From Lactifluus volemus (Eukaryota; Basidiomycota; Agaricomycetes; Russulales; Russulaceae), in the NCBI GenBank assembly GCA_022376515.1, contig WTXI01000010.1, positions 434,001 through 498,000 on the forward strand: DNA of 64,000 nucleotides. Direction: 5' to 3'. Below are positions 23,600-36,900 of the stretch, in pieces. Positions within the stretch are counted from its first letter, which is position 1; each line of letters begins with the position of its first letter. The notes under the pieces were generated by a model. It saw only the letters and a program-made list of their open reading frames with translations. It searched no databases and was not told the DNA's origin. The translations under genes and the position numbers were made by a program.

Positions 23600-23678
23600 A
23601 AGGTCAGCCGCGTGGCGTGGCTGACCTTACAACACTAAATGATGAGCCATGCCAAAGCCACAATACGTGGCTTGGCTC
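23600..23678. repeat. Two adjacent short palindromes
   Basis: AAGGTCAGCC at 23600-23609 is repeated exactly in inverse at 23619-23628 (9-base spacer). A second imperfect hairpin spans 23644-23678, with GTGGCTTGGCTC pairing to GAGCCA...AAGCCAC. Neither is followed by a T run, so a classic terminator is unlikely. Confidence 0.7.
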
Positions 23679-24081
23679 AGGCTTCACCTGGCCTGGGCCC
23701 TCGCTTTGGTACTGAAGATTCAAAAACTGTAGTATTGAATTGTATTGTCCATTGAGCAAAATTTGAGCTGTATCTAGCGCTGATAGCCTGAGTGTTGTCC
23801 ATCGAGCTTTATCTACTAATAGTAAGTTAGTACACATGCACAGAGTCTGAAATGAATCTCACACTGACAGTACAAACCTCTGATACACGGTAGTACATGT
23901 CTGATGGGAGTGAAGAAAAAAAAACACGTGGGAAAAAACACCGTCGGCATTGGCGAAAGAAAGGTAACCCAGAGCTCAATGCCCAGCGAGCTGTCGAGAC
24001 GCTGGTAAGTGGGAGCCGTCATCCACACATCCAAGAAAACGACGGACCCAGTGACGACAAACCATGGCCAAAGCCATCCAC

Positions 24082-24570
24082 CTAGGCGCGACCACCAAAC
24101 CTGTACAAGACACGTTCGCGGCTCCACTTCGCATAAAACAAGCTGTGGAGCGTGGAGTTCTTGTCCACCCCGGCGATGAACTTGATGTACTCGCGGTCAG
24201 AACCGAAGTGGTAGAACTCCAGCTCGTCGCCACCATACGCGAGCTCTACCTTTGGGGACAGCGCGGCGACCTGTTCGCAATTCTTCTACGACGGCTAGCA
24301 TGGACTGGAACCCTTGTTCTGGTTCACGATTGGCCCTCTGATCAGCGGGTAATGTCATCCAGACAAAAGTTCCCTGAATATGATCCTACGCGACCTCTGG
24401 GCAGCTGCACAGCTCGTGAAACTCTGGCACGAGGTAGCGTGATACGAGGGCGGAATGTGTGGGAAAGGCAACTTCGAATGACGTGGATGTTGCTTCCCGG
24501 CACGGTGAGGGTGCTGGTCGAGAGACGTGACAGCGTAAGAAGCGCGCAAGACACCGTTTTACTATGGTCC
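24082..24570 (-). pseudogene. Decayed protein-coding remnant, family not recognised
   Basis: Two minus-strand segments read as plausible protein. The upstream segment gives ALVSRYLVPEFHELCSCPEV, then a stop, then DHIQGTFVWMTLPADQRANR and GFQSMLAVVEELRT. The downstream segment, in another frame, gives NCEQVAALSPKVELAYGGDE, LEFYHFGSDREYIKFIAGVD and KNSTLHSLFYAKWSRERVLY, ending at a TAG (24082). The amino-acid balance is that of a folded protein. One in-frame TAG and one frame change interrupt it. Given the single-base losses elsewhere in this window, part of the damage may be sequence error. Confidence 0.4.
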
Positions 24571-24992
24571 GGATTTTTCCGACTTTGGCTCTGCATACCT
24601 GTGGGCCGACATAGGAAGGGGTAGACTCTTATCAGAGTGCAACGCTACAGGGCTGGTGATTGGTTTGTTGTTGGTCAGGCCATGCATTTGCACTGGCAAC
24701 CTGAGTTTCAAGACGCGTATTAGGTATTCTAGCAAACTATCAGAGTATGACAACACAGTCCTGAGGCAAATGAACCTTCAATACCAAACAGGAGTTCCTC
24801 CGATGCATGCGAGAACGTGCAGCCTTGTAACCAAAATCTCGGTTCATGCTCTCGTTCTCGGCGCATTCACAATCGCGCCGCTTCATGTCCCTCCTACCAC
24901 ACACGAGCTGAGGCATTAGCAGAAATAGATGGGTGCTTGGAAAGAGGGAACACCCACCCAAGAAGTGTTGCGTGACCAGCCAACGGAGGGCT

Positions 24993-25592
24993 CTAAGCCG
25001 CCAAGCCTCCTTTGAGAGAGTCGGGCTCTGGGGCAGCAACATTGCTTGTCTGTACATCAGTCGGACGAGAAATCCGCTCCAATATGAAGCCCGAGCGCTT
25101 CTCCAGACTGACAGTCGGGTCCACGACGATACAATTGTTCTTTGGATGGCATTTCTCGAAGAGCGCGTCAGTGTCTTCTGCGCGATGGGCGTCGTCGGCA
25201 CCGCGCGGAGGACTGTCCACGCATGTTCGCTGACTCCTCAGTAAGACTCTGTTACGGAGTCTTTCATCAGCACTCGACTGGCACTCGATATAGAAGTAAT
25301 CACAGCCGTATCGTTGAGCGAGCTCGGTTCCTCGGTCCAGTAACGCGTCATAGTTGCGGGCGCTGTCCACGATGACGGTCCGCCCTCGTTTTATTGCAGC
25401 CTCGGCAAGTGCCCAGTCGACGTTGAGAGGGGATGCCACTGTCAGGAAGGGCGGATTTAATGATGTCATGGTCGATGACCTCGCCGTAGACCAATGGTGC
25501 TAGCAAATTCGCTGTCGTGCTTTTGCCGGAACCTGGCGCCCCCGATACGGTTTGTGCGGTGGCAGCGAGCCTTGTGCAAACGCATCACCCAT
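24993..25592 (-). pseudogene. P-loop (AAA-like) ATPase/kinase family member, frame disrupted
   Basis: Member of a fungal family of small P-loop proteins that resemble zeta-type kinases. From ATG 25592 (MGDAFAQGSLPPHK) the frame is lost before the Walker A motif GAPGSGKST, which lies in a second frame with GEVIDHDIIKSALPDSG. A third frame then carries NVDWALAEAAIKRGRTVIVD, YGCDYFYIECQSSADERLRN and RVLLRSQRTCVDSPP to a stop at 24993. About a dozen residues expected between the last two parts are absent, so there is a small deletion as well as a shift. No intron fits either break. Probably a pseudogene, although errors could account for one break. Confidence 0.65.
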
Positions 25593-26387
25593 CGTGGCTG
25601 AGGTCGACTAGATATGAAGTTTGTTGTGAAGGGGCTTGCTAAGCTAGTGGTGCTGATTTTTATTCACCTACAGTTCTTCCTTGTTCAATTTAGTGTGAAG
25701 ATGTCAGCCTTCCTTTTTGGTGTAACGCGCTAGCAACAGTGTTAATTCCCCGTCTCAACGGTACTGTACAGTATGTCACATGCCACCATCGTCGACGCGT
25801 TCAGTTTGCCTGCCGGGCTACTCACCGTTCTGGGGTTTCCAACCTCGTTGGCTTATTCTACGCGCTATAGTTCTGCAGTTGGATATCTAGGCGTTGCCTA
25901 GTAGGTTGATGCAGTAAACAGAGAGAAGCTGTGCTAGGCAAGCATGATTGACCCCAGACTTCCTCGCTAAATTGACGTTGTGCATTGTGCTTCTGAGCCC
26001 GTTTGCGTAGTGCGTCTGGTAATACGCGACAGAGTGCAGGACGTGAATTCGATCGAAATCAAGAACACTGCAGTACCCTGTCGCGTTGTCGTCCTTCTCT
26101 TCAGCACATCCTGTTGTTGCTACACGTTGTCATCCATGTGTTGCTCTACCCGAAACGTTCTATTTGCACCATGGCTTCCTGTATATTTGCTGGTGGTTAG
26201 CGCCAGCAGTAGAACCAGCCTATCTTAGGCTCATCCACACGCAGGGTACAACATCGACCGGAAACCTCATTTTAACATCCTTCACGTCCCTTCACGTCAC
26301 CGCGGTACTAGGGAGTACCGATCAGATGCAACGATGCATGCACCCGCTGCATGCACCCGCTGCAATCATAAGACGGGCTAAAAGGGT
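25593..26387. other. Intergenic stretch, nothing recognised
   Basis: About 800 bases within the accessory island. Only short open frames; a short direct repeat (ATGCACCCGCTGC, twice) lies near 26337-26362. Confidence 0.5.
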
Positions 26388-27106
26388 GTGTCCTCATCAA
26401 GCCTGACCAAGGACATACAAGGCGATAACTTGTCATTTCTCATTTCTCACTTCGATTCACATGCTCAGGTACTACTTTTCCAAACGGGGAACTTCCATCC
26501 TAACATCCTAACAGTAAGCTCTTTCAACCCACAACCCAAAGCTCGTATCACTTCCCAGTTGCCTTTTTCACACCTCTCGGAACTTGGACAGGCGCCATCC
26601 ACGATTTGTCCCTCTTTTGCTGAACAATGCCTCTTCGAACAAGTTGTGCACTCAAGGCCCTTTCCGACATGTCGACTGCAGCGCGGGAACTCGAACCATC
26701 ACTACATCACCGAGGCAAGTACTCTCCAACCCATTGAGTACTCATTCTTCCCCTTCTACGATAGCTACCAAGGCGTATCAATGTTTGGCTTTGGCATACG
26801 ACAGCGCACAGCTCCGGCGTCCGCGCTCATCCTCGCGCCGCATGAGGGCTCAGTCATACCCTTCTTGTGTCCTGGCCCGAACGCTGCAGGATTGTTCTCG
26901 CTTGCGCCCGTTCCATCCTCCTACTCACCATTCACAGGCAATCCATGAGTGATGCTACTTTTTTTGTCCGTGCAACTTGTCTCGTGCTCATCAATCATTT
27001 CGGCGGTAAGGCAGGTAACATGGCCTGGTTTCAGCGCTATGGGAGTGCAGACGCTGGTGTTGCGAGGTGGATTTGCGCCGTTGCCAGACATGCAGTCACA
27101 CTTTGA
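26388..27106 (+). pseudogene. Degenerate third copy of the lineage-specific family
   Basis: Fragments in different frames match the intact gene at 20898. AEQCLFEQVVHSRPFPT corresponds to the CLIDKVVHYKAL block; an AYDS word lies in the middle; and ATFFVRATCLVLINHFGG near 26950 corresponds to FFARATCLTLIDHFCG. The fragments are in the same order but no single frame joins them and no good splice sites connect them. Confidence 0.55.
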
Positions 27107-27828
27107 CCCGGTTGACAGATGAAGCTGATTGAAGCTTCGATGAAGGTTGACGCAATGACACAAGGCTGTTCTATCACGTGTAGTGAAGTAGAGTCTTACC
27201 GCATGGACAAGACCGGAATAATGATGAATGATGAAAACGTCGTCATTGAGGCAGTAGTAATAGGGACTAGGAGGATACATTATATATGCGATGCTCTAAC
27301 AAATTGTCTCGTAATGCTGGCAAGATGCAAACATAATTAGAAGTGTGCTGTGTCCGCGCAAGAACATGGGTATCGTACGCGGTTGCAGACGAACTACTAC
27401 CAAATGCGAGTGAGGTGACCCGGGGTTCCCGGCTGGTGTTAATGTCTAATGTATCAGCAAACGGATGCGCGCTCAAAGGGGATGGGGAAATGTAATAGTG
27501 GGGAATGATGGGGCGCGCGAGGCATGTGAGAGACACGAACAATGACAGGACGGGAGATAATAAGATAGGGTCGTAAGGTCATGCCAGACAGACGGACGAG
27601 ACAAAAACATGTGAATCATGAGAGCAGCGCAAAGTCCAATGGAAGACCAGTGAGTAGAAAACGAAACATAATAACGGCCGTGGTCAGACGGGATGAAGGA
27701 AACATATTCTATGTCCGATGGCCGATCCGCATAAACGGAACAAATACGAGAGCGAAGAGAGAAGGGGAGCATGATTGAGAATTCGCGACGGACGACGGGG
27801 AAAGCCCGATTGATGATGGGAGTGATGT
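27107..27828. other. Flank between the island and DED1, no gene seen
   Basis: About 720 bases including the 3' flank of DED1. No open frame with motifs. Confidence 0.45.
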
Positions 27829-29901
<2,073 letters not shown>

Positions 29902-30144
29902 ATTAAAAGGAAAAGATTTTTTTTTGGTGTTCAGTGTTTGTGAAAGTGAAGGGAGATGCGTTCTATAAGCCTCTGATGATGGCTGAGAAAGAGAGGTGAA
30001 AAGGCCCGTGTCAGAACACAAATCTCTCCCGAAAAAATTCCCGTGAGAGTTTATTAGTCAACTATCACACCCTACATATCCGGCCCGTTATTTCCGTCTA
30101 GCTTACCGTCGACGTGTCTCAGGCTAGCAGCAGCAGCGTCAGTC

Positions 30145-31004
30145 ATGGCAGCAACGCCTCCACAACCTCAGCAACCAATGCAGGCACAGATACAACAGCA
30201 ATTACTACCGCGCCCAGACCCTGTCATGCAGGCAGTCATCGAGGCAGACTTCCATTCCATCGATCTTACTCTCGATTCCACCAACGTGTCTGTGATCTGT
30301 GCCCCGCACTCTCGCGAAAAGTGTGACGAGTGCGACACAGACTATACCCATCTTAACCGCCTATCAAAAGTCCTCTCTGCCAACCCTACTCTTCTTTGTC
30401 CACCCCCGCCCAATGTCGTCAACCAGAAATTATCTCAAATCGTCAACAAGACAAAGGAAGAGGGAAACGTCCGTCTTTCCTCTGTCCGGTTCATCTCTAT
30501 CTTTTTTTCTGACCGGCTCCGCAAATAGGCACTCTTTCGAACGCACCAATGGGAAAAGGCCATTGGTCGCTATAATCAAGCTATAGGCTTCGCGACCCAG
30601 CGCGCACCTTGGGAGGCCCAACAACTCTTGCGCGAGGAACTCTCGACCGTCCTCTCGAATCGTTCTGCAGCCTATCTCGAGAATGGAGACCTCGTTTCCG
30701 CACTCACAGACGCTGAGGCGGTCATCCAACTCAAAAAGGCCTGGTCCAAAGGTCACTTTCGCAAGGCCAAGGCGCTCATCGCGCTTGGTCGAATGTCACA
30801 GGCGAAGGAGGCCGTCCAGTACGGATTGCAGTTTGATCCTGCCAACTCGGTAGGTGGTGTCCTTCTATGACAATATAGATGGCCCTTATGTTTTTGCCAC
30901 AGGAAATGGTCAACGTGCTTCGTGACATAGAGCTCGTCTTGCGTAGCTACGCAAACCAACCTCGCCCTGACACTACGTCGAGCACGACAGAAAACGCGTC
31001 ATGA
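30145..31004 (+). CDS. SEC72: Sec72-like TPR protein of the Sec62/63 translocation complex
   Basis: Cytosolic subunit of the fungal Sec62/Sec63 complex that supports post-translational import into the endoplasmic reticulum and binds chaperones through TPR repeats. Three exons from ATG 30145: a Gln/Pro-rich start, VICAPHSREKCDECDTDYTH with its Cys/His cluster, and CPPPPNVVNQKLSQIVNKTK. An intron after EGN joins ALFRTHQWEKAIGRYNQAI and the TPR region (EELSTVLSNRSAAYLENGD, WSKGHFRKAKALIALGRM, AVQYGLQFDPANS). The last short exon gives EMVNVLRDIELVLRSYANQ and a TGA at 31004. Length (about 245 residues) and layout match fungal Sec72. Confidence 0.9.
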
Positions 31005-31385
31005 TATACCTTTTCTGCCATACCCATATCCCATCGTTACTTTATCTTCACTCGACCGCATTAATGGCACATCAATGGACTCCATTGGCCTGTTTGGGTA
31101 ATCGTTATATGTGTACTCTTTCGTTCTTTAAATCGGTGTATCACCCCTGAACGCCCTTCCAGCCGAACATGCATTGATAATACACACCTTCAGACGTTTT
31201 CGTGGTAGGAAGAGATGTCGAATACAGGGGAGCCCAGTGATACAGAATTCGCAAGACATCGTAAAGTCATACACTATCAACGTGATACTTATTCACCCAC
31301 ATCACAACACGCGATACGAGTCGCGGACCGATAAAAACCCTTGCAGAGGAATAGCATAAGTATGAGTGTATCCCATGAAATCCTC
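31005..31385. other. Convergent intergenic, no gene
   Basis: About 380 bases between the stops of SEC72 and APP1; only 3' UTR is expected. Confidence 0.6.
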
Positions 31386-33696
31386 CTAGGCATTGTCCCT
31401 CGCCTGATATGGGTCAATGAACTGGAACGACGATTCGACACATTCCTGCGGTTCACGGAAAACACGCATGATAATATGCGCCGGGACCTCCCCGCGTGCC
31501 TTCCATAGACGCAACTGTAAGTTCATGCGCTTCTTTTCCGACTCGGATACGGTACTGCGGGGAGACACCGTACTGTGGGTTATCGTAGGGGGCGTGGTGG
31601 CCTGCATCAACTTGTCATCGCTCAACGGCTCCGAGAATAGCACATCCGTGAAGCGTTTCTGCGGCGGGTTCGGTGAGGACGACGGGGAAGTCCCCCGGGG
31701 AAAGAAGTAGTCATCCGGTGACGTGGGTTCAGATATTGTATGAGACGAAGATGGCTGTGGGAGTTGAGTGGTTGTGGACCTGGGCGACCATAGCGATCCC
31801 CGCGACACCAGGGAACTAAATGAAGACCTCTTGATTCCGCTTCCAGCTCGACAACCGGTGGGATCTCCAACACCTCCTCCGCCATCCTCGTACGTGTTCA
31901 CGTCGCGAATGAAGATGCCAAGAATCTTTTCGGGGTGGTCGTGCGCAACACTGGCGTATAACTCGAGGTCTTGCTCGCCCGAGTCTCCGATAAGAATAAA
32001 GCGTGACTTGGGGAACGACGTCAAGACTTCGAGGACGCCATCGCGTTTCCGGTCCGCGGCTGGTGAAAGCAGACCACTGAACAGTGTCCGTGTTCCATAG
32101 GATCGCAAGCGAACAGAGCCAGTGGGCAACTGGGCCAGTTGGAAGAAGTCGCTTATAACGGGAAGGAGTTCGAAAGGACCATTTGACTAGGTGAGACAGA
32201 CGTGAACTGAGTATTTGTTGGACAGGTGATCAAACCCCAAACTCACCACATAGTGAAATCGTACGCCACGGCGCCACATCTCACTATACCACTCTCCCAT
32301 CCCAGGTATCAGGCTTTCGTGTAGATCCCTAACGAAGACGTTCTGGAATACTGCCCGTGCGCCGCAGTGAACACCTGACAGTTTAACGGTATCGTCGATA
32401 TCCGAAATGACACGGATTGGAGAATACGTGAGAGGAATAAGGTCTATTGTTACGGTCGTGGAGTCCAATGGTAGAGCGGGTGCCATTGGCGTCTGAACGG
32501 TGTTGAGAGATGGAGATGCTGAGAGTGGTATAAGCTCTGCCATAACTGAAAAGTCATGTTCGTGCTTCGGGTCAACAAATGCTATCGGAGCGCCCTTCGG
32601 GTGAGTACATAGGGATTCCCAGGGGATAAGAAAGCGCAGTTTAAATGCGCCATTCACATCGGTGACAACCTCTTGCGTGGCCAGGGGTTGCTCGAGAAGC
32701 GACCACGACCACTCTCTTGGACCAGAGGATTCAGACGCATGGTCATGGTGGGGGCGTACGGAAACCTGCACGGTGCGGTTTGGAAGTGCACCGGCCCAGA
32801 ACGGGTGTAACCGGGACTCGAGATTTGCGTGCCAGCGTTGAATGCTCAGCCCATCTTTGATACGGCATGTGGTTTTGCGTAGCGGCCGGAACTGTTCACG
32901 GGAAAAAGTGGCAGCAAAGGGGGAAATGGATGGTCTGGATGTAGATCCGCTTGATGGTGTCGTAGATAATTGTTCGAAATCCTTGGCTAATTCTTCTCGT
33001 AAATCTTGCAACGCGTGCCTTTCGGCCTCGTCGATAATTTCATCCGGTCTGGGTGGGAGCACTACGTCTGCCAGTGGGGAAAGGTCGTCGATCGATTCGG
33101 ACAAAGCGTCGCCCTCATTTGGAAGGCAGTCCCCGGAGTCATAAGCAGTTGGCAGTTTCGGCAGGGAGGCGAATACTGACCAAATAGTCAGTTGAGGAGA
33201 AAAAAAAAATAGGAAAGAACGAACGAACGTTTGGCCAGCCTTAGAAGTGTGCGTTGGGAACGTGACAATGCGTTGGGGGCCTTGTGTTTGACAACATATC
33301 CGGAAACGAAGACTTCGACGTCGTATGGTGTACCTACGGACCATACCATGAGTCAGTTACCCTTTGACCACGAAACGATCAGATCACACCTGCATGTTCT
33401 GATGGGTCCGCTGGCAACTCAGCGCGATATCTTCTAGAAGCCCATCCTGGAAGCACGACGACTTTTTCTGCACCAGCCACAGCATCTGATTCACTATTGG
33501 ATCTCTTTGAAAACCTGGGGCTCGTAAACTGAGTCCTGCTCTGTTTCCTTGAATCAGCATTGAGAGATCTAGTGTCCGCCGTGGGTAGAGTCTCGCGGTT
33601 CCAGGGATGGGGACCGCGCGCTATATAGTCCTTGATCGGAGCGAGGCGCGAAGCCGCGAGCGACCTGAACGAGAATCCGCGCATGTCTTGGGCCAT
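31386..33696 (-). CDS. APP1: App1-family phosphatidate phosphatase
   Basis: Mg2+-dependent phosphatidate phosphatase with a DUF2183 catalytic domain; in yeast, App1 sits at cortical actin patches. ATG 33696 starts MAQDMRGFSFRSLAASRL. An intron leads to DVEVFVSGYVVKHKAPNALS, and another precedes FASLPKLPTAYDSG. The catalytic DxDxT motif is in VISDIDDTVKLSGV; downstream are FVRDLHESLIPGMGEWYSEM and HYVSNGPFELLPVISDFF across a splice (GTGAGT...CTAG). The second acidic motif region is RFILIGDSGEQDLELYASV. The C-terminal third is Ser/Pro-rich and ends with a short conserved helix. The frame is intact. Acts in membrane lipid turnover and endocytosis, from what is known of the yeast protein. Confidence 0.92.
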
Positions 33697-34160
33697 AGGA
33701 TAGTATTTGGAGTCCTGGACGACGAGGCTTTGAGGTCACAGGATGTTGGATGAGCTGTCGTCTGGTCAGTTGGTTGCGAAGTGGTTTTTGACAACGGTTG
33801 CGTAGCCTTGATTCTCGGTGAGATGAAGGAAATTAGGGCCACGATTACCGAGACATGTATAGATCACCGGCCAACGCCTTATTATAGGGATGGTTATGTG
33901 GGCGCCTTTGTTTTATCCCGTGGTCTGGAGGGGAATGCCTCATGGAAGCCTCAACTAGCCAGGCTCCGACGGTCAGTTGGTACTCGTACGATCATCACAT
34001 CACAGCACTGGCATCGGCATCCACCTTAACCCCTTCTGTACTTGTAGGATATACAAACGGGAAATTGTATAATATAATGATAGTAGTAAAACACACAATA
34101 AAAAATATTTACAGTACAACAAAGGCGAAAATACTGCTACAAGTATCTCCGTTCAACAAT
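33697..34160. other. APP1 upstream region, no gene
   Basis: About 460 bases; upstream of APP1 and 3' of the coiled-coil gene. A/T-rich near 34060-34120. Confidence 0.5.
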
Positions 34161-36368
34161 TCATGAACTATCGGAATCGCCGCCAGATGATGGAAGGTCC
34201 CAGTCCAAGACAGAACCTCCTGTCTCTTCGGCCAATGCGAGGGAGATCCTAGCGCTTGAAAACCAAATATCCGAAAGTGTCGGTGACGGCAACGAAGGGG
34301 ATTCAGTGGATAAGGCTACCGTTTCACACACGCCACGTTTTCCTGTTCCCACTGGTGCTACAACCGCGAAGCATGTCTGAACTCGAGGACGGGCCACACG
34401 TTGGGGCGTGGGGGAGATAGCCGGCTCCTCCTCTTCTGGAATAGCGGGTAAAGGGTTGTCCGCAACGATATCATCAGCGTCCGGAACTGGGGATAACTTG
34501 AGTCTCCGATTATCCTCAGAATTCACCAGCAACCTCGTGCGGAGAATATCCTCTACGTCGTCTCCGCAGAGTTGCGCAGCTTCCGCCACTTTACACTTCA
34601 GCGTCATTGCCTCGGGGTGGTGCGACCGGCTATGGACTGGGGCCGGTGTGAATTGGTGGACAAACGTTTTGTCGTGATCGGTGGCCAAGGGAGAATCGTC
34701 ATCGGAAGGAAGTCGTGGCTGGGAAAGTTCTTCAAAATCCATAACAAGTGTGTCGATAGAACCTTCGTCAGATACCGAGTCGGTATCGTTGACATCGTGA
34801 ATGTCGTTCCGTAAACGAGGAGCATTTGGTAAACTGGATAGCGTGCGGACATATTGTTCGAGTTTCAGACGCAATTGACGGATTGCGTGCTCTGCATTGT
34901 CCGATCGCCCCTGTGCCACAAGTAGCTCGTCCTCCAATGCGTACATCCTCTCTGTCGCCATACCTAATGCCTCCCGCAGATCTCCATTCTCTACATCCGC
35001 GGTCCGAATTCGGTGACGTGCTGCAGAGGCTTCCGTCTCGAGTTGGATAATCCGATTCGTCGACGCGACGGCATTTTGTCGAGCACTTTCGAGCTCGAGG
35101 CGCAATTCTAAAATCTCGATATCCGCGGCCGCGAGTCTTTCCCGGGCGTCATCGAACGCAGCTTCCTGCTGCTGGTTCCAAGTCTCGGAGGCCGCAAAGT
35201 CCTTCACCCTTTCTTGCAGGTCCTGGATGAAGGCATCCTTGCAATGCATGATAGCGTTGTGAGACTCCTCGAGATCGTCATTGAAGGTGCGCGACTCCTC
35301 CAGAAGTGTACGGAAAAGGATAGCTTGTGCCTCAAGGCTATCGATCTCAGACCGATACTTGTCGACAGTCGCTTCTAAAGCCTTGATCGTTTGGTGATCT
35401 TCCCTTGCAGCATCTTCTAGAGACGCCACGCGGGACTGTGCCTCGACCAAGGAGGCTTTTGAGTCCTGTACAAGATGCCGCTCTTCATCGGTAGCGATCC
35501 GGAGCTCCTCGTTAAGGCGACGTCCGTGCTCCACGTCAACCTCCAGATCCCGGATGCGTTGCTGGTCCCGCTGGGAAGCGGCCCGTAGTTGTGATACGAG
35601 GGATTCCATATCCACACCATCATGCAGGTTACGGCTCTGAGCCTGGTTCGCCTCCGCATGTTCGTCGGAAATATGCTGGATACCGATTTCGACCTTGGCC
35701 GGCTGTGCAGATAAAGGACCAGGTTTATGGGGTTGCTCCAACGATTCCGAAATCCGCGCCATAGCTTCCAGATCAACGGCAACCCGCGCCAGAGCATCCA
35801 GAACGTCATCATGAGAAACTCCTAACTGCTCCACATCACTCGCGAATGCTGGTGGCGATCTCGCTTGCAGCGATTCCTCGAGTTTGGCTATTCGAGCTAG
35901 GTGTCGAAGATTCTCCTCCTGTGCTTCTGCGAGTTGCACTCTCAGCGTCTCCGACTCGCTCTTAACGTCCTCCAACTCCCGGCGTTGAGCAATAGATCCC
36001 GCACGCACATCGCGTAGCTTGATGCGCAGCTGCTCTATCTTGCGTTCCTGCAATTGATAGGCACGTGCGTCTGCGTGGGCGTTGGCACGAGCATTGGTTA
36101 ATCGACGCTGGGATGCATCGAGCTGAGACTTGAGAGACTCGTTATGGTCGTGAAGGCTGGATACTTGCTGGTCACGAGCACGGAGGACAACATTGAATTC
36201 GCGGGATGGACGCATATGGACCCGCCGCGGACGGGGAGACATGGATGATCCTGATCCTGAAGAACCCAGGGCGTTTGAAGACTGTGTCGGGAAGTAGTCA
36301 CGTATACCGAGGACTACGTAGAATATGAGGCTGCTTAGGGGTACTGGGTGAGTGAATGCTTTGTCCAT
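34161..36368 (-). CDS. Long coiled-coil protein, function unknown
   Basis: One uninterrupted frame of 735 codons from ATG 36368, which is unusual in this intron-rich window. Residues about 60-540 are heptad-rich, with high Glu/Arg/Gln/Leu (for example LRDVRAGSIAQRRELEDVKS and SLEAQAILFRTLLEESRTFN). The ends are disordered: Ser-rich before, and acidic/Pro-rich after (IPEEEEPAISPTPQ). A short hydrophobic stretch near the N-terminus (LSSLIFYVVLGI) might be a weak membrane helix. I recognise no named family; scaffold or cytoskeletal tether is only a guess from the coiled coil. Confidence 0.75.
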   Translation of the reverse strand: MDKAFTHPVPLSSLIFYVVLGIRDYFPTQSSNALGSSGSGSSMSPRPRRVHMRPSREFNVVLRARDQQVSSLHDHNESLKSQLDASQRRLTNARANAHADARAYQLQERKIEQLRIKLRDVRAGSIAQRRELEDVKSESETLRVQLAEAQEENLRHLARIAKLEESLQARSPPAFASDVEQLGVSHDDVLDALARVAVDLEAMARISESLEQPHKPGPLSAQPAKVEIGIQHISDEHAEANQAQSRNLHDGVDMESLVSQLRAASQRDQQRIRDLEVDVEHGRRLNEELRIATDEERHLVQDSKASLVEAQSRVASLEDAAREDHQTIKALEATVDKYRSEIDSLEAQAILFRTLLEESRTFNDDLEESHNAIMHCKDAFIQDLQERVKDFAASETWNQQQEAAFDDARERLAAADIEILELRLELESARQNAVASTNRIIQLETEASAARHRIRTADVENGDLREALGMATERMYALEDELLVAQGRSDNAEHAIRQLRLKLEQYVRTLSSLPNAPRLRNDIHDVNDTDSVSDEGSIDTLVMDFEELSQPRLPSDDDSPLATDHDKTFVHQFTPAPVHSRSHHPEAMTLKCKVAEAAQLCGDDVEDILRTRLLVNSEDNRRLKLSPVPDADDIVADNPLPAIPEEEEPAISPTPQRVARPRVQTCFAVVAPVGTGKRGVCETVALSTESPSLPSPTLSDIWFSSARISLALAEETGGSVLDWDLPSSGGDSDSS

Positions 36369-36900
36369 GGTCAGAGCTCGTGAAATTACCCAGCACGATT
36401 ATATATCGACACTCACAAAAAAGTCCGAGCCCAAGGGTTTGCAAAGTGAAGAAAACAAACAAAAGGGGGCTAAGGAGCGTGTCAAAGGGGGTCTGGGGTG
36501 ATATGAGACGCCCAGTGGAGGAGAGCTGGTGATATATGATCGATTGCTCGATGCCTCATGGCCAAGGCAAGGCATCCACGATATTGACACGTGAAGTTCG
36601 GTGGGATACCGTAGAAGGTCCATATGCTGTGAAGTTAGTCACGATTGTGGGAAGCTACCGAGTTGGGAGTACTGTTGGAATGACCCAACAGCAATTTCAC
36701 CAAACTGAGATCCGGAGGGATGCACGACTTTTTTTTGAAATATCGACTTTTCAAGTAATGAACGAGACTCGGGGCTAAATACGGTGTTGGCGGCAAAAAG
36801 CTAAGTCAAGTGGTTCTACACGGAAGCAATTCGAACAACAACAATTCCATTCCATTCATACTTTTTCCTCCTGAAACGAAGCTTTCGCAGCGGATTTCCA
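36369..36900. promoter_or_regulatory. Divergent upstream region, coiled-coil gene / TPT1
   Basis: 532 bases between two start codons; no motif stands out. Confidence 0.4.

Noticed and set aside
24064..24624. Plus-strand open frame of 186 codons
   Set aside because: Minus-strand blocks in the same interval look more like real protein; the plus frame shows no motif.
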